The translations under genes were made by a program, and so were the position numbers. Positions 26,279-35,145 of a DNA stretch of 64,000 nucleotides are shown piece by piece (position 1 is the stretch's first letter; each line of letters opens with the position of its first letter). The notes below the pieces were generated by a model, which was not told the origin of the DNA, searched no databases, and saw only the letters and a program-made list of their open reading frames with translations. This DNA is from Marinifilum sp. N1E240 (GTDB lineage Bacteria; Bacteroidota; Bacteroidia; Bacteroidales; Marinifilaceae). Where the stretch lies: NCBI RefSeq assembly GCF_009295825.1, contig NZ_WHKF01000001.1, positions 647,088 to 711,087 of the forward strand. Reading direction: 5' to 3'.

Positions 26279-27647
26279 ATTTTTCGAGTCTTCGGTATAG
26301 TGATGTACGCGTCAGTCCAAGTTCACCTGCCGCTTTTGAAATGTTTCCTTTATTGGTTTTAAGAACTTTTTGAATGATATTTTTCTCTACCTCTTCAAGG
26401 TTATAAGAATCGAACTCAACATCATCTTGTTGTCCTCTTTCTGTACTAATTTGAAAATCGCTAGGTTCAAGGTTCTTATCATCAGCCATAATTACTGCTC
26501 GTTCCATTTGGTGTTGTAGCTCTCTCACATTACCAGGCCATTCGTAGTCATATAATTTATTTAAACAAGCTTTGGTAAGGGTGTTGATTCTTTTTTTGTA
26601 CTTTTTCGAATAGATATCCAAAAAGTGATTCGCTAGCAAAGGAATATCTTCGTATCTCTCACGAAGTGCAGGTAAGCCAATTTCTACGGTATTGATTCTA
26701 TAAACTAAATCCTGACGATATTTTTCTTCGGCAGCCATCTGTTTTAGTGGCATATTGGTAGCACAAATTAATCTGATATCAATAGGAATAGGTTTATTTG
26801 ATCCAACACGAATAACTTCTCTTCTTTCAAGTACGGTTAATAGTTTTGCCTGCATTGGCAAGCTTAAGTTTCCTATCTCATCTAGAAATAGAGTACCTCC
26901 CGAGGCAATTTCAAATCTTCCAGGTCTATCTGTTCTGGCATCGGTGAATGCACCTTTTACATGTCCAAAAAGTTCACTTTCAAAAAGGTTTTCGTTTATC
27001 GCCCCAAGGTCTACACTTATAAAAACTTCATCTCTTCTGCTCGAATTACGGTGTAATGCACGAGCTACCAGTTCTTTTCCTGTTCCGTTTTCACCCAAAA
27101 TTAAAACATTTGCATCAGTTTTAGCAACCTTAGTGATCGTTGAAAAGACTTGTTGCATTTCTGGCGAGGTACCTATAAAATCATTAAATGGTTGGTCGAG
27201 AACTGCATTTAATTCTTTTTGTTTGGTTTTAAGTTCGCTTACTTCTTCTTTCGATCTTCGTAGTTTAATTGCAGAAGAAATTGTAGCTAATAATTTTTCA
27301 TTTTGCCAAGGTTTCAAAATAAAATCAGTAGCTCCAGCTTTTATAGCTTTTACTGATTTTTCGATATCACCATATGCCGTAATAAATAAAACAACTGCTC
27401 TTATATCAATTTCAAGAATTTTGTTTAGCCAATGATAACCTTCTTGTCCACTAATTGCATCTTTAGTAAAATTCATGTCAAGTAGTATAACATCATAGCT
27501 CTCTTGTTTCATTAATTTAGGAATCAATTCTGGATCAGATTCTGTATGGATTAATTCAACATGTTGTTTTAGGAGTAATTTTAATGAGAATAATATATCC
27601 TCATTGTCATCAATAGCTAATATTTTTCCGTTTTTTTGACTCGTCAT
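26268..27647 (-). CDS. Sigma54-dependent response regulator (NtrC/AtoC type)
   Basis: A 459-residue transcription activator: receiver domain (residues 8-125, phospho-acceptor Asp57 in VILLDMNF), AAA+ ATPase (Walker A GENGTGKE at 185-192, ELFGHVKGAFTDA with the GAFTDA loop that touches sigma54, GTLFLDEIGNLSLPMQAKLL) and a Fis-type HTH at the end (GNISKAAGELGLTRTSLYRRL). It is transcribed with the kinase and away from the efflux operon at 27897-34742. The 24-bp palindrome at 27728-27751 is the best candidate for its binding site. This kinase-regulator-efflux layout is common in Bacteroidota. Confidence 0.95.
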   Translation of the reverse strand: MTSQKNGKILAIDDNEDILFSLKLLLKQHVELIHTESDPELIPKLMKQESYDVILLDMNFTKDAISGQEGYHWLNKILEIDIRAVVLFITAYGDIEKSVKAIKAGATDFILKPWQNEKLLATISSAIKLRRSKEEVSELKTKQKELNAVLDQPFNDFIGTSPEMQQVFSTITKVAKTDANVLILGENGTGKELVARALHRNSSRRDEVFISVDLGAINENLFESELFGHVKGAFTDARTDRPGRFEIASGGTLFLDEIGNLSLPMQAKLLTVLERREVIRVGSNKPIPIDIRLICATNMPLKQMAAEEKYRQDLVYRINTVEIGLPALRERYEDIPLLANHFLDIYSKKYKKRINTLTKACLNKLYDYEWPGNVRELQHQMERAVIMADDKNLEPSDFQISTERGQQDDVEFDSYNLEEVEKNIIQKVLKTNKGNISKAAGELGLTRTSLYRRLEKYGL

Positions 27648-27727
27648 AATATGTGAAAATTTGTGGGTTCAGGATTTTATTTTTAAATCTGGACTCAAGT
27701 TATAATTATTAATTCGAAAATAAAAAA

Positions 27728-27751
27728 TCGATGTACGAATTCGTACATCGA
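27728..27751. promoter_or_regulatory. Perfect 24-bp palindrome, likely regulator binding site
   Basis: TCGATGTACGAA (27728-27739) is followed at once by its exact reverse complement (27740-27751). It lies 80 bp from the response regulator start and 145 bp from the efflux operon start, the distance expected for an enhancer of a sigma54 activator. A terminator is unlikely: there is no loop and no T run. A second, weaker dyad (ATTTCAG-AAGC-CTGAAAT wait-free arms of 7 bp) lies at 27781-27798. Confidence 0.65.
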
Positions 27752-27834
27752 ATGTCTTGTTTTCGTTCACACTTTTTAACATTTCAGAAGCCTGAAATTA
27801 CTTAATTGATTGTTAGACAGAGTTAAATTCTTTT

Positions 27835-27849
27835 TGGCATGAAAGTGGT
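27835..27849 (+). promoter_or_regulatory. Weak sigma54-like promoter of the efflux operon
   Basis: TGGCAT at 27835-27840, 5 nt, then TGGT at 27846-27849. The -24 half matches TGGCAY; the -12 half should be TTGC and differs at two of four bases. The setting (sigma54-type activator next door, palindrome 84 bp upstream) supports it. Confidence 0.35.
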
Positions 27850-27896
27850 AATGATTGAGGTGTGTTTGAAAAAGGTATATAACAAGTCAAAAAAAT

Positions 27897-29147
27897 ATGG
27901 ATAGAATTATTGAAAAAAAGCCGTGGTACCTACAGCGGAAAAATTGGTACATGGCTGGTGGCGTAATTGCTATAATCATTCTTTACACCGCTTTTTTAGG
28001 AACATCAGGTTTGAGCCTGCGTGTGGATAAAGAAAAAATCTCCATCGCCGATGTTAAAACAGATTTTTTTCAAGAGTATATTTCACGAACGGGTACGGTT
28101 AATCCAATAACAACAGTTTATTTGGATGCAATTGAGGGCGGACGTGTTGAAGAGATATTGCTTGAAGAAGGTAGTATGGTTCAAAAAGGTGATGTGATTT
28201 TAAGATTGAGTAATTCGGAGCTAAACCTTCAAATTTTAAATTCGGAAGCTGGATTTACCGAGCAAGTGAATCGTTTGAGAGATACCCGATTAAGTATGGA
28301 ACAAGATCGTTTAAATATTAAGCGTAGTTTGTTGGAGATTGATTTAAATCTTGCAAAAAATAAAAGGCTATTTAATAGGAATAAGGTATTCTTCAAAAAA
28401 GATTTAATTTCAAAAGAAGAATATGAAGCTTCGAAAGATGACTATTTTTACTATGAAAAATTAAGAGATCTACTTTTGGAGAGACAGAAAACGGATTCTT
28501 TATCTCGTACAATTCAAATTGAAAGGTTGGAGGGGAACTTGAGAAAAATGGAAGATAATTTGGATTTAGTTCGTGAGAAACTTCAAAACCTTAATGTTAA
28601 AGCTCCGGTAAGTGGACAGTTGGGATCACTTAATGCTGAATTGGGTGAGTCGAAATCGAAAGGTCAGCGATTGGGGCAGGTGAATGTTTTGGATAATTAC
28701 AAGATAAATGCCTTGGTTGATGAGCTTTATATTGCCAGATTGAATAAAGGATTAAATGCAAGTTTTCGTTTCAACGGAAAAGATTATAAATTAAAGGTAT
28801 CTAAAGTTTACCCAGAAGTACGCAGCGGACAATTCGAAATTGATTTGAAATTTAATGGAGGATTGCCTGATGGAATTAGAACAGGTCAGACTTTTAGAAC
28901 TAAAATTGAATTGGGAGAACCAAGAGAAGCATTGTTAGTGCCAAGAGGTGGCTTTTTTCAAAGTACAGGTGGACAATGGATTTTTGTTGTTGATCCATCG
29001 GGTGAATTTGCAGTGAAAAGATCAATAAAACTCGGAAATCAGAATCCAAAATATTACGAAATATTAGAAGGTTTAGAGCCAGGAGAAAAGGTAATTACGA
29101 ATTCCTATGAACTTTATGGCGATTCAGAAAAACTTCTTTTAAAATAA
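27897..29147 (+). CDS. MacA-like efflux periplasmic adaptor (HlyD family)
   Basis: Membrane-fusion protein linking the inner-membrane ABC pump to the outer membrane. One N-terminal helix (WYMAGGVIAIIILYTAFL, about residues 18-36) anchors it. A lipoyl half (GGRVEEILLEEGSMVQKGDVI, about 81-101) precedes a long coiled-coil hairpin (about 115-225), and the second lipoyl half (LNVKAPVSGQLGSL) follows. Beta-barrel and membrane-proximal domains end the 416 residues. First gene of adaptor-permease-ATPase-permease, with the permease 4 bp downstream. No outer-membrane TolC partner is encoded here. Confidence 0.92.
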   Translation: MDRIIEKKPWYLQRKNWYMAGGVIAIIILYTAFLGTSGLSLRVDKEKISIADVKTDFFQEYISRTGTVNPITTVYLDAIEGGRVEEILLEEGSMVQKGDVILRLSNSELNLQILNSEAGFTEQVNRLRDTRLSMEQDRLNIKRSLLEIDLNLAKNKRLFNRNKVFFKKDLISKEEYEASKDDYFYYEKLRDLLLERQKTDSLSRTIQIERLEGNLRKMEDNLDLVREKLQNLNVKAPVSGQLGSLNAELGESKSKGQRLGQVNVLDNYKINALVDELYIARLNKGLNASFRFNGKDYKLKVSKVYPEVRSGQFEIDLKFNGGLPDGIRTGQTFRTKIELGEPREALLVPRGGFFQSTGGQWIFVVDPSGEFAVKRSIKLGNQNPKYYEILEGLEPGEKVITNSYELYGDSEKLLLK

Positions 29148-29151
29148 ATGC

Positions 29152-31500
29152 ATGATAAAAATTCTACTCAATACAGTTTTTAGAAGTCTTTACAAGCAAA
29201 AAGCCTATTCAGCAATTAATATTGTTGGTTTAGCAGTAGGTGTAACTTGTACGCTTCTAATTCTGATTTGGGTTGATTATGAGATTAGTTTTGATGATTT
29301 TCATGAAGATATTGATCAAATTTACACGGTAATTGAGCATCAAAATTATGCTGATGGTGAAATTTTTTCGGTTTATTCTACACCTGGTCCTCTTGCTGAA
29401 TCAATAAAGAACGATTATCCTCAAGTTGAATATTCTTCCAGGTTGGTTAGCACATGGGGGCAGTTGGCATTGTCAGCAAATGGAAATAATTTTATTGAGA
29501 ATGGAGGAAAGGTTGTTGATCCGGATTTTTTCAAGATTTTTTCATTCCCAATACTTGCTGGGGATAAGAACAATCCATTGAGTGGAGACACTTCAATTGT
29601 TCTAACCAAACGAATGTCGGATAGACTTTTTGGTGATATTGACCCAATTGGATTAACCGTTGAGATCAACTCAAAATATCGCTTTCAGGTAAGTGCAATT
29701 GTTGAAAACGTACCGTCGAATTCGTCGATTACATTCGATTTTTTTCTCCCGTTTAGTTTCTTTGGAGATTTGTGGGAGTTTGATTTAAGTGATTGGGAAG
29801 CAAATACCTTTCATACTTTTATAAAAGTTAAAAAAGGTGCCAATGGTAAGTTATTGGGAAATCAACTAAAGAATTACGTAAGGTCAAAAGTGCCTTCTTC
29901 AAATGTTGATCTGGATTTACAGGAATTTAAGAAGTACCACTTGTATTCTATAAACCCTAATCGGGCAGGTCCTATATGGTATGTGCAAGTATTTGTGCTG
30001 GTCGCAATTTTGATATTACTAATTGCCTGTTTTAATTATATGAATTTGGCTACAGCCAGATCGGAGAGAAGGGCTCGAGAGGTTGCAATGCGAAAGGTTG
30101 TGGGGGCTCAACGAAAAGGATTAATAGGTTTATTTTTAAGTGAATCGGTAGTATTTACAACTATTGCTTTAGGTATTGGAATTGTTTTAGTAGAATTATT
30201 ACTACCTACATTTAGTGATATTACTAATCGTACTCTTTCACTAAACCCAGGTAATATTAAATTTCTATTTGTAGTTGTAGTTATAGTAGGTTTAACGGGA
30301 GTTGTGTCAGGTAGTTATCCAGCTTTATTTTTGTCTTCATTTGTACCCATTCAGGTTATTAGAGGAGAGGCAAGACATGATTCTGCAACATTACGTAAAA
30401 TACTGGTGGTGATTCAATTTACCATGTCAATTGCATTGTTTATTTGCACTTGTGTAGTGTATAAACAGTTAAATTTTCTCCAGAAATCGGATATTGGATA
30501 CAATAAAGATAACATTGTGTATGTTGAAATGGTTGATCGGTTTTACGATTATTATCCTGATTTAAAGGAGGAATTGGTGAAAATTCCAGGAGTAGAATGG
30601 GTTACATCAGCCAATCAAATGCCTATTAATTTTAGAAATTCTACTTGGGATGTTAGCTGGTCAGGAAAATCGGAAGATTCTGATGATGTTCTCTTTTTGC
30701 TTTCATTTGTCGATTTTGATTTTATCGAAACATTCGAAATGGATGTCATTCAGGGAAGAGGTTTTACTAAGGAATTCGAACCGGATAGTTCTACTTTTAT
30801 AATTAATGAATCGGCTGCCGATAAAATGAATATGACCTACACAATTGGTGAAGAAATTAGTTTGTGGGGAAATAAGGGAGAGGTTATTGGAATTGTGAAA
30901 GATTTTAATTTTAACAGTTTGCAAGTTGGAGTTGATCCATTAATAATGATGAGAAAGCCGAGTGCTTTTAAATATATAGGAATCCGTATTGGAGATGATA
31001 AGCAGCCAATTTTAAATCAGATAAGAAAAACATGGCTGAAAAAGGTGCCGGATGTGCCTTTCAATTATCGTTTCCTTGAAGATGATTTCAGCTATTTTTA
31101 TCAGGCAGAATCACGTATGGGAAAGTTATTTGCATCCTTTACCATTATTGCTTTTATCATTTCTTGTTTGGGATTATTTGGATTGGTGTCCTTTGTTACC
31201 GAACGCAAAGCGAAAGAAATGGCAGTTCGAAAAGTATTTGGAGCCAATCTCGAAAATATTTTTCAGGTAATGTTCAGGGAATTTTTAAAATGGATAATGT
31301 TATCTAATGCAATTGCATGGGTGTTGGCATTTTTTGTAATGGAATGGTGGTTAAATGGATTTGCTTATAGAATTGATATAGGAATAGGCATTTTTATATT
31401 GGCTGGTTTTATTTCCATGCTGATCACCTTTTTAACAGGATATAGACAAATTGCAAGCTTAAGTACTAGTGCTCCTGCTAATATATTAAAATATGAATAA
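29152..31500 (+). CDS. MacB/FtsX-type ABC permease (first copy)
   Basis: A 782-residue inner-membrane permease lacking its own ATPase domain. Topology is the duplicated MacB-PCD/FtsX type of Bacteroidota: one helix at 20-42, a large periplasmic domain, three helices (about 280-405), a second helix-periplasm unit (about 422 on), and a final FtsX block (about 660-780). The signature ATARSERRAREVAMRKVVGA recurs in shorter form as TERKAKEMAVRKVFGAN, showing the internal duplication. It probably pairs with the ATPase at 31521-32204. Substrate unknown; a peptide, lipid or antibiotic is possible. Confidence 0.92.
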   Translation: MIKILLNTVFRSLYKQKAYSAINIVGLAVGVTCTLLILIWVDYEISFDDFHEDIDQIYTVIEHQNYADGEIFSVYSTPGPLAESIKNDYPQVEYSSRLVSTWGQLALSANGNNFIENGGKVVDPDFFKIFSFPILAGDKNNPLSGDTSIVLTKRMSDRLFGDIDPIGLTVEINSKYRFQVSAIVENVPSNSSITFDFFLPFSFFGDLWEFDLSDWEANTFHTFIKVKKGANGKLLGNQLKNYVRSKVPSSNVDLDLQEFKKYHLYSINPNRAGPIWYVQVFVLVAILILLIACFNYMNLATARSERRAREVAMRKVVGAQRKGLIGLFLSESVVFTTIALGIGIVLVELLLPTFSDITNRTLSLNPGNIKFLFVVVVIVGLTGVVSGSYPALFLSSFVPIQVIRGEARHDSATLRKILVVIQFTMSIALFICTCVVYKQLNFLQKSDIGYNKDNIVYVEMVDRFYDYYPDLKEELVKIPGVEWVTSANQMPINFRNSTWDVSWSGKSEDSDDVLFLLSFVDFDFIETFEMDVIQGRGFTKEFEPDSSTFIINESAADKMNMTYTIGEEISLWGNKGEVIGIVKDFNFNSLQVGVDPLIMMRKPSAFKYIGIRIGDDKQPILNQIRKTWLKKVPDVPFNYRFLEDDFSYFYQAESRMGKLFASFTIIAFIISCLGLFGLVSFVTERKAKEMAVRKVFGANLENIFQVMFREFLKWIMLSNAIAWVLAFFVMEWWLNGFAYRIDIGIGIFILAGFISMLITFLTGYRQIASLSTSAPANILKYE

Positions 31501-31520
31501 ATAATACTAAAAATAAGGCT

Positions 31521-32204
31521 ATGATTAAAACTAAGAACTTAATTAAGGTTTTCCGCACCGATGAAGTGGAAACAACTGCTCTTAATAATGTTAATTTAGA
31601 TATTAATAAAGGTGAATTTGTTGCCATTATGGGACCATCCGGATGTGGTAAATCAACTTTATTGAATATTATCGGCTTGTTAGATAATCCTAGCAATGGA
31701 GAGTTGCATTTTAATGGTTTTCAGGTTGAAGACTATACCGAAAGGCAAAGAACTAATCTGCGAAAAGAGAATATTGGTTTTGTATTTCAAAGCTTTAATC
31801 TGATTGATGAATTAACTGTATTTGAAAATGTGGAACTGCCTTTATTGTATATGAAAGTATCTTCTTCGGAACGTAAAAGAAGAGTGAATGAAGCACTCGA
31901 GCGTATGAGTATTGCTCATAGGGCGAAACATTTCCCTCAGCAGTTATCTGGTGGTCAGCAGCAAAGAGTTGCCATAGCAAGAGCTGTTATTTCAAATCCT
32001 AAATTGATTTTAGCCGATGAGCCTACTGGAAATTTGGATTCGGCAAATGGAGAAGAGGTAATGAATCTTTTAACTCAGTTAAACGAAGAAGGAACAACCA
32101 TTGTAATGGTAACTCACTCACCATCTGATGCAGACAGAAGTCATAGAATCATTCAATTGTTCGATGGTCATGTTGTGACTGAGAATATGAGGCAGAAGCT
32201 ATAA
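31521..32204 (+). CDS. MacB/LolD-type ABC transporter ATPase
   Basis: A 227-residue ATPase that powers the two FtsX-type permeases. Walker A GPSGCGKST at 38-46, Q loop FVFQSFNLIDELTVFENVELPL, signature LSGGQQQRVAIARA, Walker B LILADEPTGNLD, and H loop TIVMVTHSPSDA. The GNLDSANGEEVM form is typical of the MacB/LolD/FtsE class, which works as a mechanical transmitter instead of a channel pump. It lies 20 bp after the first permease and 99 bp before the second. Confidence 0.95.
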   Translation: MIKTKNLIKVFRTDEVETTALNNVNLDINKGEFVAIMGPSGCGKSTLLNIIGLLDNPSNGELHFNGFQVEDYTERQRTNLRKENIGFVFQSFNLIDELTVFENVELPLLYMKVSSSERKRRVNEALERMSIAHRAKHFPQQLSGGQQQRVAIARAVISNPKLILADEPTGNLDSANGEEVMNLLTQLNEEGTTIVMVTHSPSDADRSHRIIQLFDGHVVTENMRQKL

Positions 32205-32303
32205 GAGTTCAGTTAGTAACTGTTTGTAGTAATGGTTTACTTGTTGAAAAATAGCTAAATAAATAGAACGATTATCTTCATTTTTTTACTGAAAAGAACG
32301 TCT

Positions 32304-34742
32304 ATGTTAAAGAATTTTTTAATCACGATACTCCGGAATTTTATCCGAAACAAGTTTTACACGACTTTAAATATCATTGGTTTATCAGTTGGATTGATTT
32401 GTGCTATATTAATTGTACTATTTGTCCAAGATGAGCTTTCATACGATAAATACAATGTTAATCATGAAAGAATAATTCGATTATCATCAGATTTTACTAT
32501 AAATGGTAAGCGCGATCTTGTTGCTACTTCAGCTATGCCATTTGGACCTACATTTAAGCAGGAATTTCCCGAAGTTGAAGAGTTTGTTCGGATTCAGGGT
32601 TCTGGTCGTCAGCAATTTAAATATGAAGATAAGGAGTTTTATGAAGAAAGGATCGCTTACGTTGATTCGAGTGTATTTAAGGTTTTTAGTTACGAGCTAA
32701 TTAAGGGAGATCCGGAAAAAGCATTAACAGAGCCAAACACTATTGTTCTGAATGAAACACTTGCTAAAAAGTACTTTGGAGATGAGGAGCCTGTTGGTAA
32801 AATTTTACTTGTTGGTGAAAATAGACCTTTTACTGTTAAGGGTGTAATGAAAGATATTCCTTCCAATAGTCACTTCAAGTTTAATGGTTTTTACTCCATG
32901 AAAACATTGGAAATCATAAGAGGAGCAGAAGATTTTAATAGTATTGAGCCCATACGATTTTGGAGTTTTAGCAATTACACATTTTTGCTGTTAAAAGAGA
33001 ATACTAGCAGTAGTGCTATTATGGAGAAGTTTCCGACCTACTACGAAAAGTATATGAAAACATTGGGCGATCAATTGGGAGTTACCTATAAATTGGTCAT
33101 TCAAAATTTAGCTGATATTCATTTAAAATCCGAATTGCAATGGGATGCACCGACGGGTAATGTAAAGTATATATATATATTATCTGCCATAGCCTTTTTT
33201 ATTCTTTCCATTGCAGGAATTAATTATATGAATATGGCTACTGCCAGATCTACAAAAAGAGCTAGAGAGGTTGGTATTCGTAAAGTTGTAGGTGCATATC
33301 GGGAAACTTTGATAAGACAATTTATAATGGAGAGTTTGTCTTTAACGATTTTGGCATTAGCTATTGCCTTAATTGTTGTAGAGCTGATTCTTCCAATGTT
33401 CAGTAATCTTGTAGATAAGGAGTTGGTGTTGACATTTGCTGAGACTCCTGAGATTATATTTTTCTGTGTGGGAATTGCAATAGTGTTAGGTATTGTATCT
33501 GGTAGTTATCCTGCATTTTATTTGTCGTCATTTCATCCTGCTGTTATTCTTAAAGGATCAACAAATCGTGGCAAATCGGGTGGATTATTAAGGAAACTAT
33601 TAGTGATATCTCAATTTACAGTGTCCGCAATAATGATTAGCGGAACCGTAATTGTTGGACTGCAGTTGAAATATATGAATAATAAAGACATGGGATTCAG
33701 TAAGGAAGATATCCTAGTGTCTGTAGTTAGAGATTCTGTTTTACGAACGCAAATTGATCCTTTAAAAGATGAATTGAAGAAAAACCCAAATGTTAAAGCT
33801 GTTGCAACTTCAAGCTCATTAATTGGCTTTGGAGGTTCCAAAACAGTGCATATGTTCGAAGGCAAGGAAGGCATGGAACAGTATGCGTTAAATTTCAATG
33901 TGATTGATTTTGATTACTTTGATTTAATGGAGATGAAAATTTTGCAGGGACGAAAGTTTGATAGAAAATTTGCATCGGATACAAGTTCAGCTTTTATAAT
34001 CAATCAGGCAGCAGCCATAAAATTTAATTGGAATGAGGAAGCTTTAGGTAAGAAATTGCAATTTGGAGTTGAAATAGAAGGAACCGACGACGATGATGGA
34101 ATACGTTTAGGTGAAGTTATTGGAGTTATGGCTGATTTTCACTACCAACCTTTGCGTGAAATGATTGAGCCTATTAACTTTTTAGTGAGTGAAGATCCAC
34201 AGACCCGAGGCGTATTGCATGTTAAAATCAATTCTGAAAATAGAGAGGAAACGGTGGAGTATGTTGAGAGTATCTGGAATGAATTCTGTCCAAATATGTC
34301 ATTTAACTATTTTTTTCTGGATGATAGGATGAAAGATGTTTACGATTCTGAGGAAAGGTTAAGTTGGATATTTTCCATTTTTTCTCTGATAAGTATTTTG
34401 ATTGCATCTCTTGGACTATTTGGCTTGTCGTCGTTTATGGCAGAACAAAGAACCAAAGAATTAGGTGTTCGTAAAGTGCTAGGGGCATCTATTGGAACCT
34501 TGGTTTATCTGCTTACCCGAGAATTCATGCGATTAATTTTAATTGCGAATATTATTGCAGTTCCTATTGTTTACTGGGCTATGAACATGTGGTTGAACGA
34601 TTTTTCGTATCGCATTGAAATTTCCTGGTGGATTTTTATAATAACAATTCTAACCTCGTTATTTATTGGTTTGTTTACGGTGTCATGGCAATCGTATAGA
34701 GCTGCCTCGTCGGATCCTGTAAAAGCCATTAAGTATGAATAA
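32304..34742 (+). CDS. MacB/FtsX-type ABC permease (second copy)
   Basis: A second 812-residue duplicated FtsX-type permease, paralogous to the one at 29152-31500: the same ATARSTKRAREVGIRKVVGA and EQRTKELGVRKVLGAS motifs and the same C-terminal ending (SSDPVKAIKYE against SAPANILKYE). The two may form a heterodimer around the single ATPase or be alternatives. The gap of 99 bp before it holds no clear terminator or promoter. Substrate unknown. Confidence 0.92.
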   Translation: MLKNFLITILRNFIRNKFYTTLNIIGLSVGLICAILIVLFVQDELSYDKYNVNHERIIRLSSDFTINGKRDLVATSAMPFGPTFKQEFPEVEEFVRIQGSGRQQFKYEDKEFYEERIAYVDSSVFKVFSYELIKGDPEKALTEPNTIVLNETLAKKYFGDEEPVGKILLVGENRPFTVKGVMKDIPSNSHFKFNGFYSMKTLEIIRGAEDFNSIEPIRFWSFSNYTFLLLKENTSSSAIMEKFPTYYEKYMKTLGDQLGVTYKLVIQNLADIHLKSELQWDAPTGNVKYIYILSAIAFFILSIAGINYMNMATARSTKRAREVGIRKVVGAYRETLIRQFIMESLSLTILALAIALIVVELILPMFSNLVDKELVLTFAETPEIIFFCVGIAIVLGIVSGSYPAFYLSSFHPAVILKGSTNRGKSGGLLRKLLVISQFTVSAIMISGTVIVGLQLKYMNNKDMGFSKEDILVSVVRDSVLRTQIDPLKDELKKNPNVKAVATSSSLIGFGGSKTVHMFEGKEGMEQYALNFNVIDFDYFDLMEMKILQGRKFDRKFASDTSSAFIINQAAAIKFNWNEEALGKKLQFGVEIEGTDDDDGIRLGEVIGVMADFHYQPLREMIEPINFLVSEDPQTRGVLHVKINSENREETVEYVESIWNEFCPNMSFNYFFLDDRMKDVYDSEERLSWIFSIFSLISILIASLGLFGLSSFMAEQRTKELGVRKVLGASIGTLVYLLTREFMRLILIANIIAVPIVYWAMNMWLNDFSYRIEISWWIFIITILTSLFIGLFTVSWQSYRAASSDPVKAIKYE

Positions 34743-34772
34743 TAATTAACCCATAATCTAAACTTTTAACTT

Positions 34773-35063
34773 ATGAGAGAAATTTGTGTGCCAATTCCAT
34801 TTACTGATGATAATCAGGTGGCAGAAGTTGAGGTGAAATTTAAAGACAAAAAAATAAATGTACAGTATCGCCTCGAGTCTTTTTCCTGGGATGTTACGGA
34901 TGAAATGAAAGCCGAAAATGATGATCAAATAACGGAGAATCTTTTGAAAATTTATAAGCTGAAACAACTTATTGCGGATTATGATTCTGATTGGGAACTG
35001 ATTCAAATTTTCACACCTACCGAAAGTTCGAAATATATCCAGGTATTATTCCGAAAAAAGTAA
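34773..35063 (+). CDS. Small conserved-looking protein of unknown function
   Basis: A 96-residue soluble protein with no signal peptide or membrane segment. It begins with a beta-rich stretch (ICVPIPFTDDNQVAEVEVKF), has an acidic helix (VTDEMKAENDDQITENLLKIYKLKQLI) and ends with WELIQIFTPTESSKYIQVLFRKK. Not recognised. It starts 30 bp after the second permease on the same strand, so it may be read through from the efflux operon, though a link in function is not shown. Confidence 0.6.
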   Translation: MREICVPIPFTDDNQVAEVEVKFKDKKINVQYRLESFSWDVTDEMKAENDDQITENLLKIYKLKQLIADYDSDWELIQIFTPTESSKYIQVLFRKK

Positions 35064-35145
35064 GCTTAATTTTTTTTGTTTGCTGCTGTAACTTTAGTGT
35101 ATTTTGCGCGTCTTACCAACGAAACAAAATTAAAAAGTGGCAAGC

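Noticed and set aside
26755-27435. A 226-residue plus-strand frame across the response regulator
   Set aside because: It is antisense to the AAA+ domain with all motifs intact; a composition shadow.
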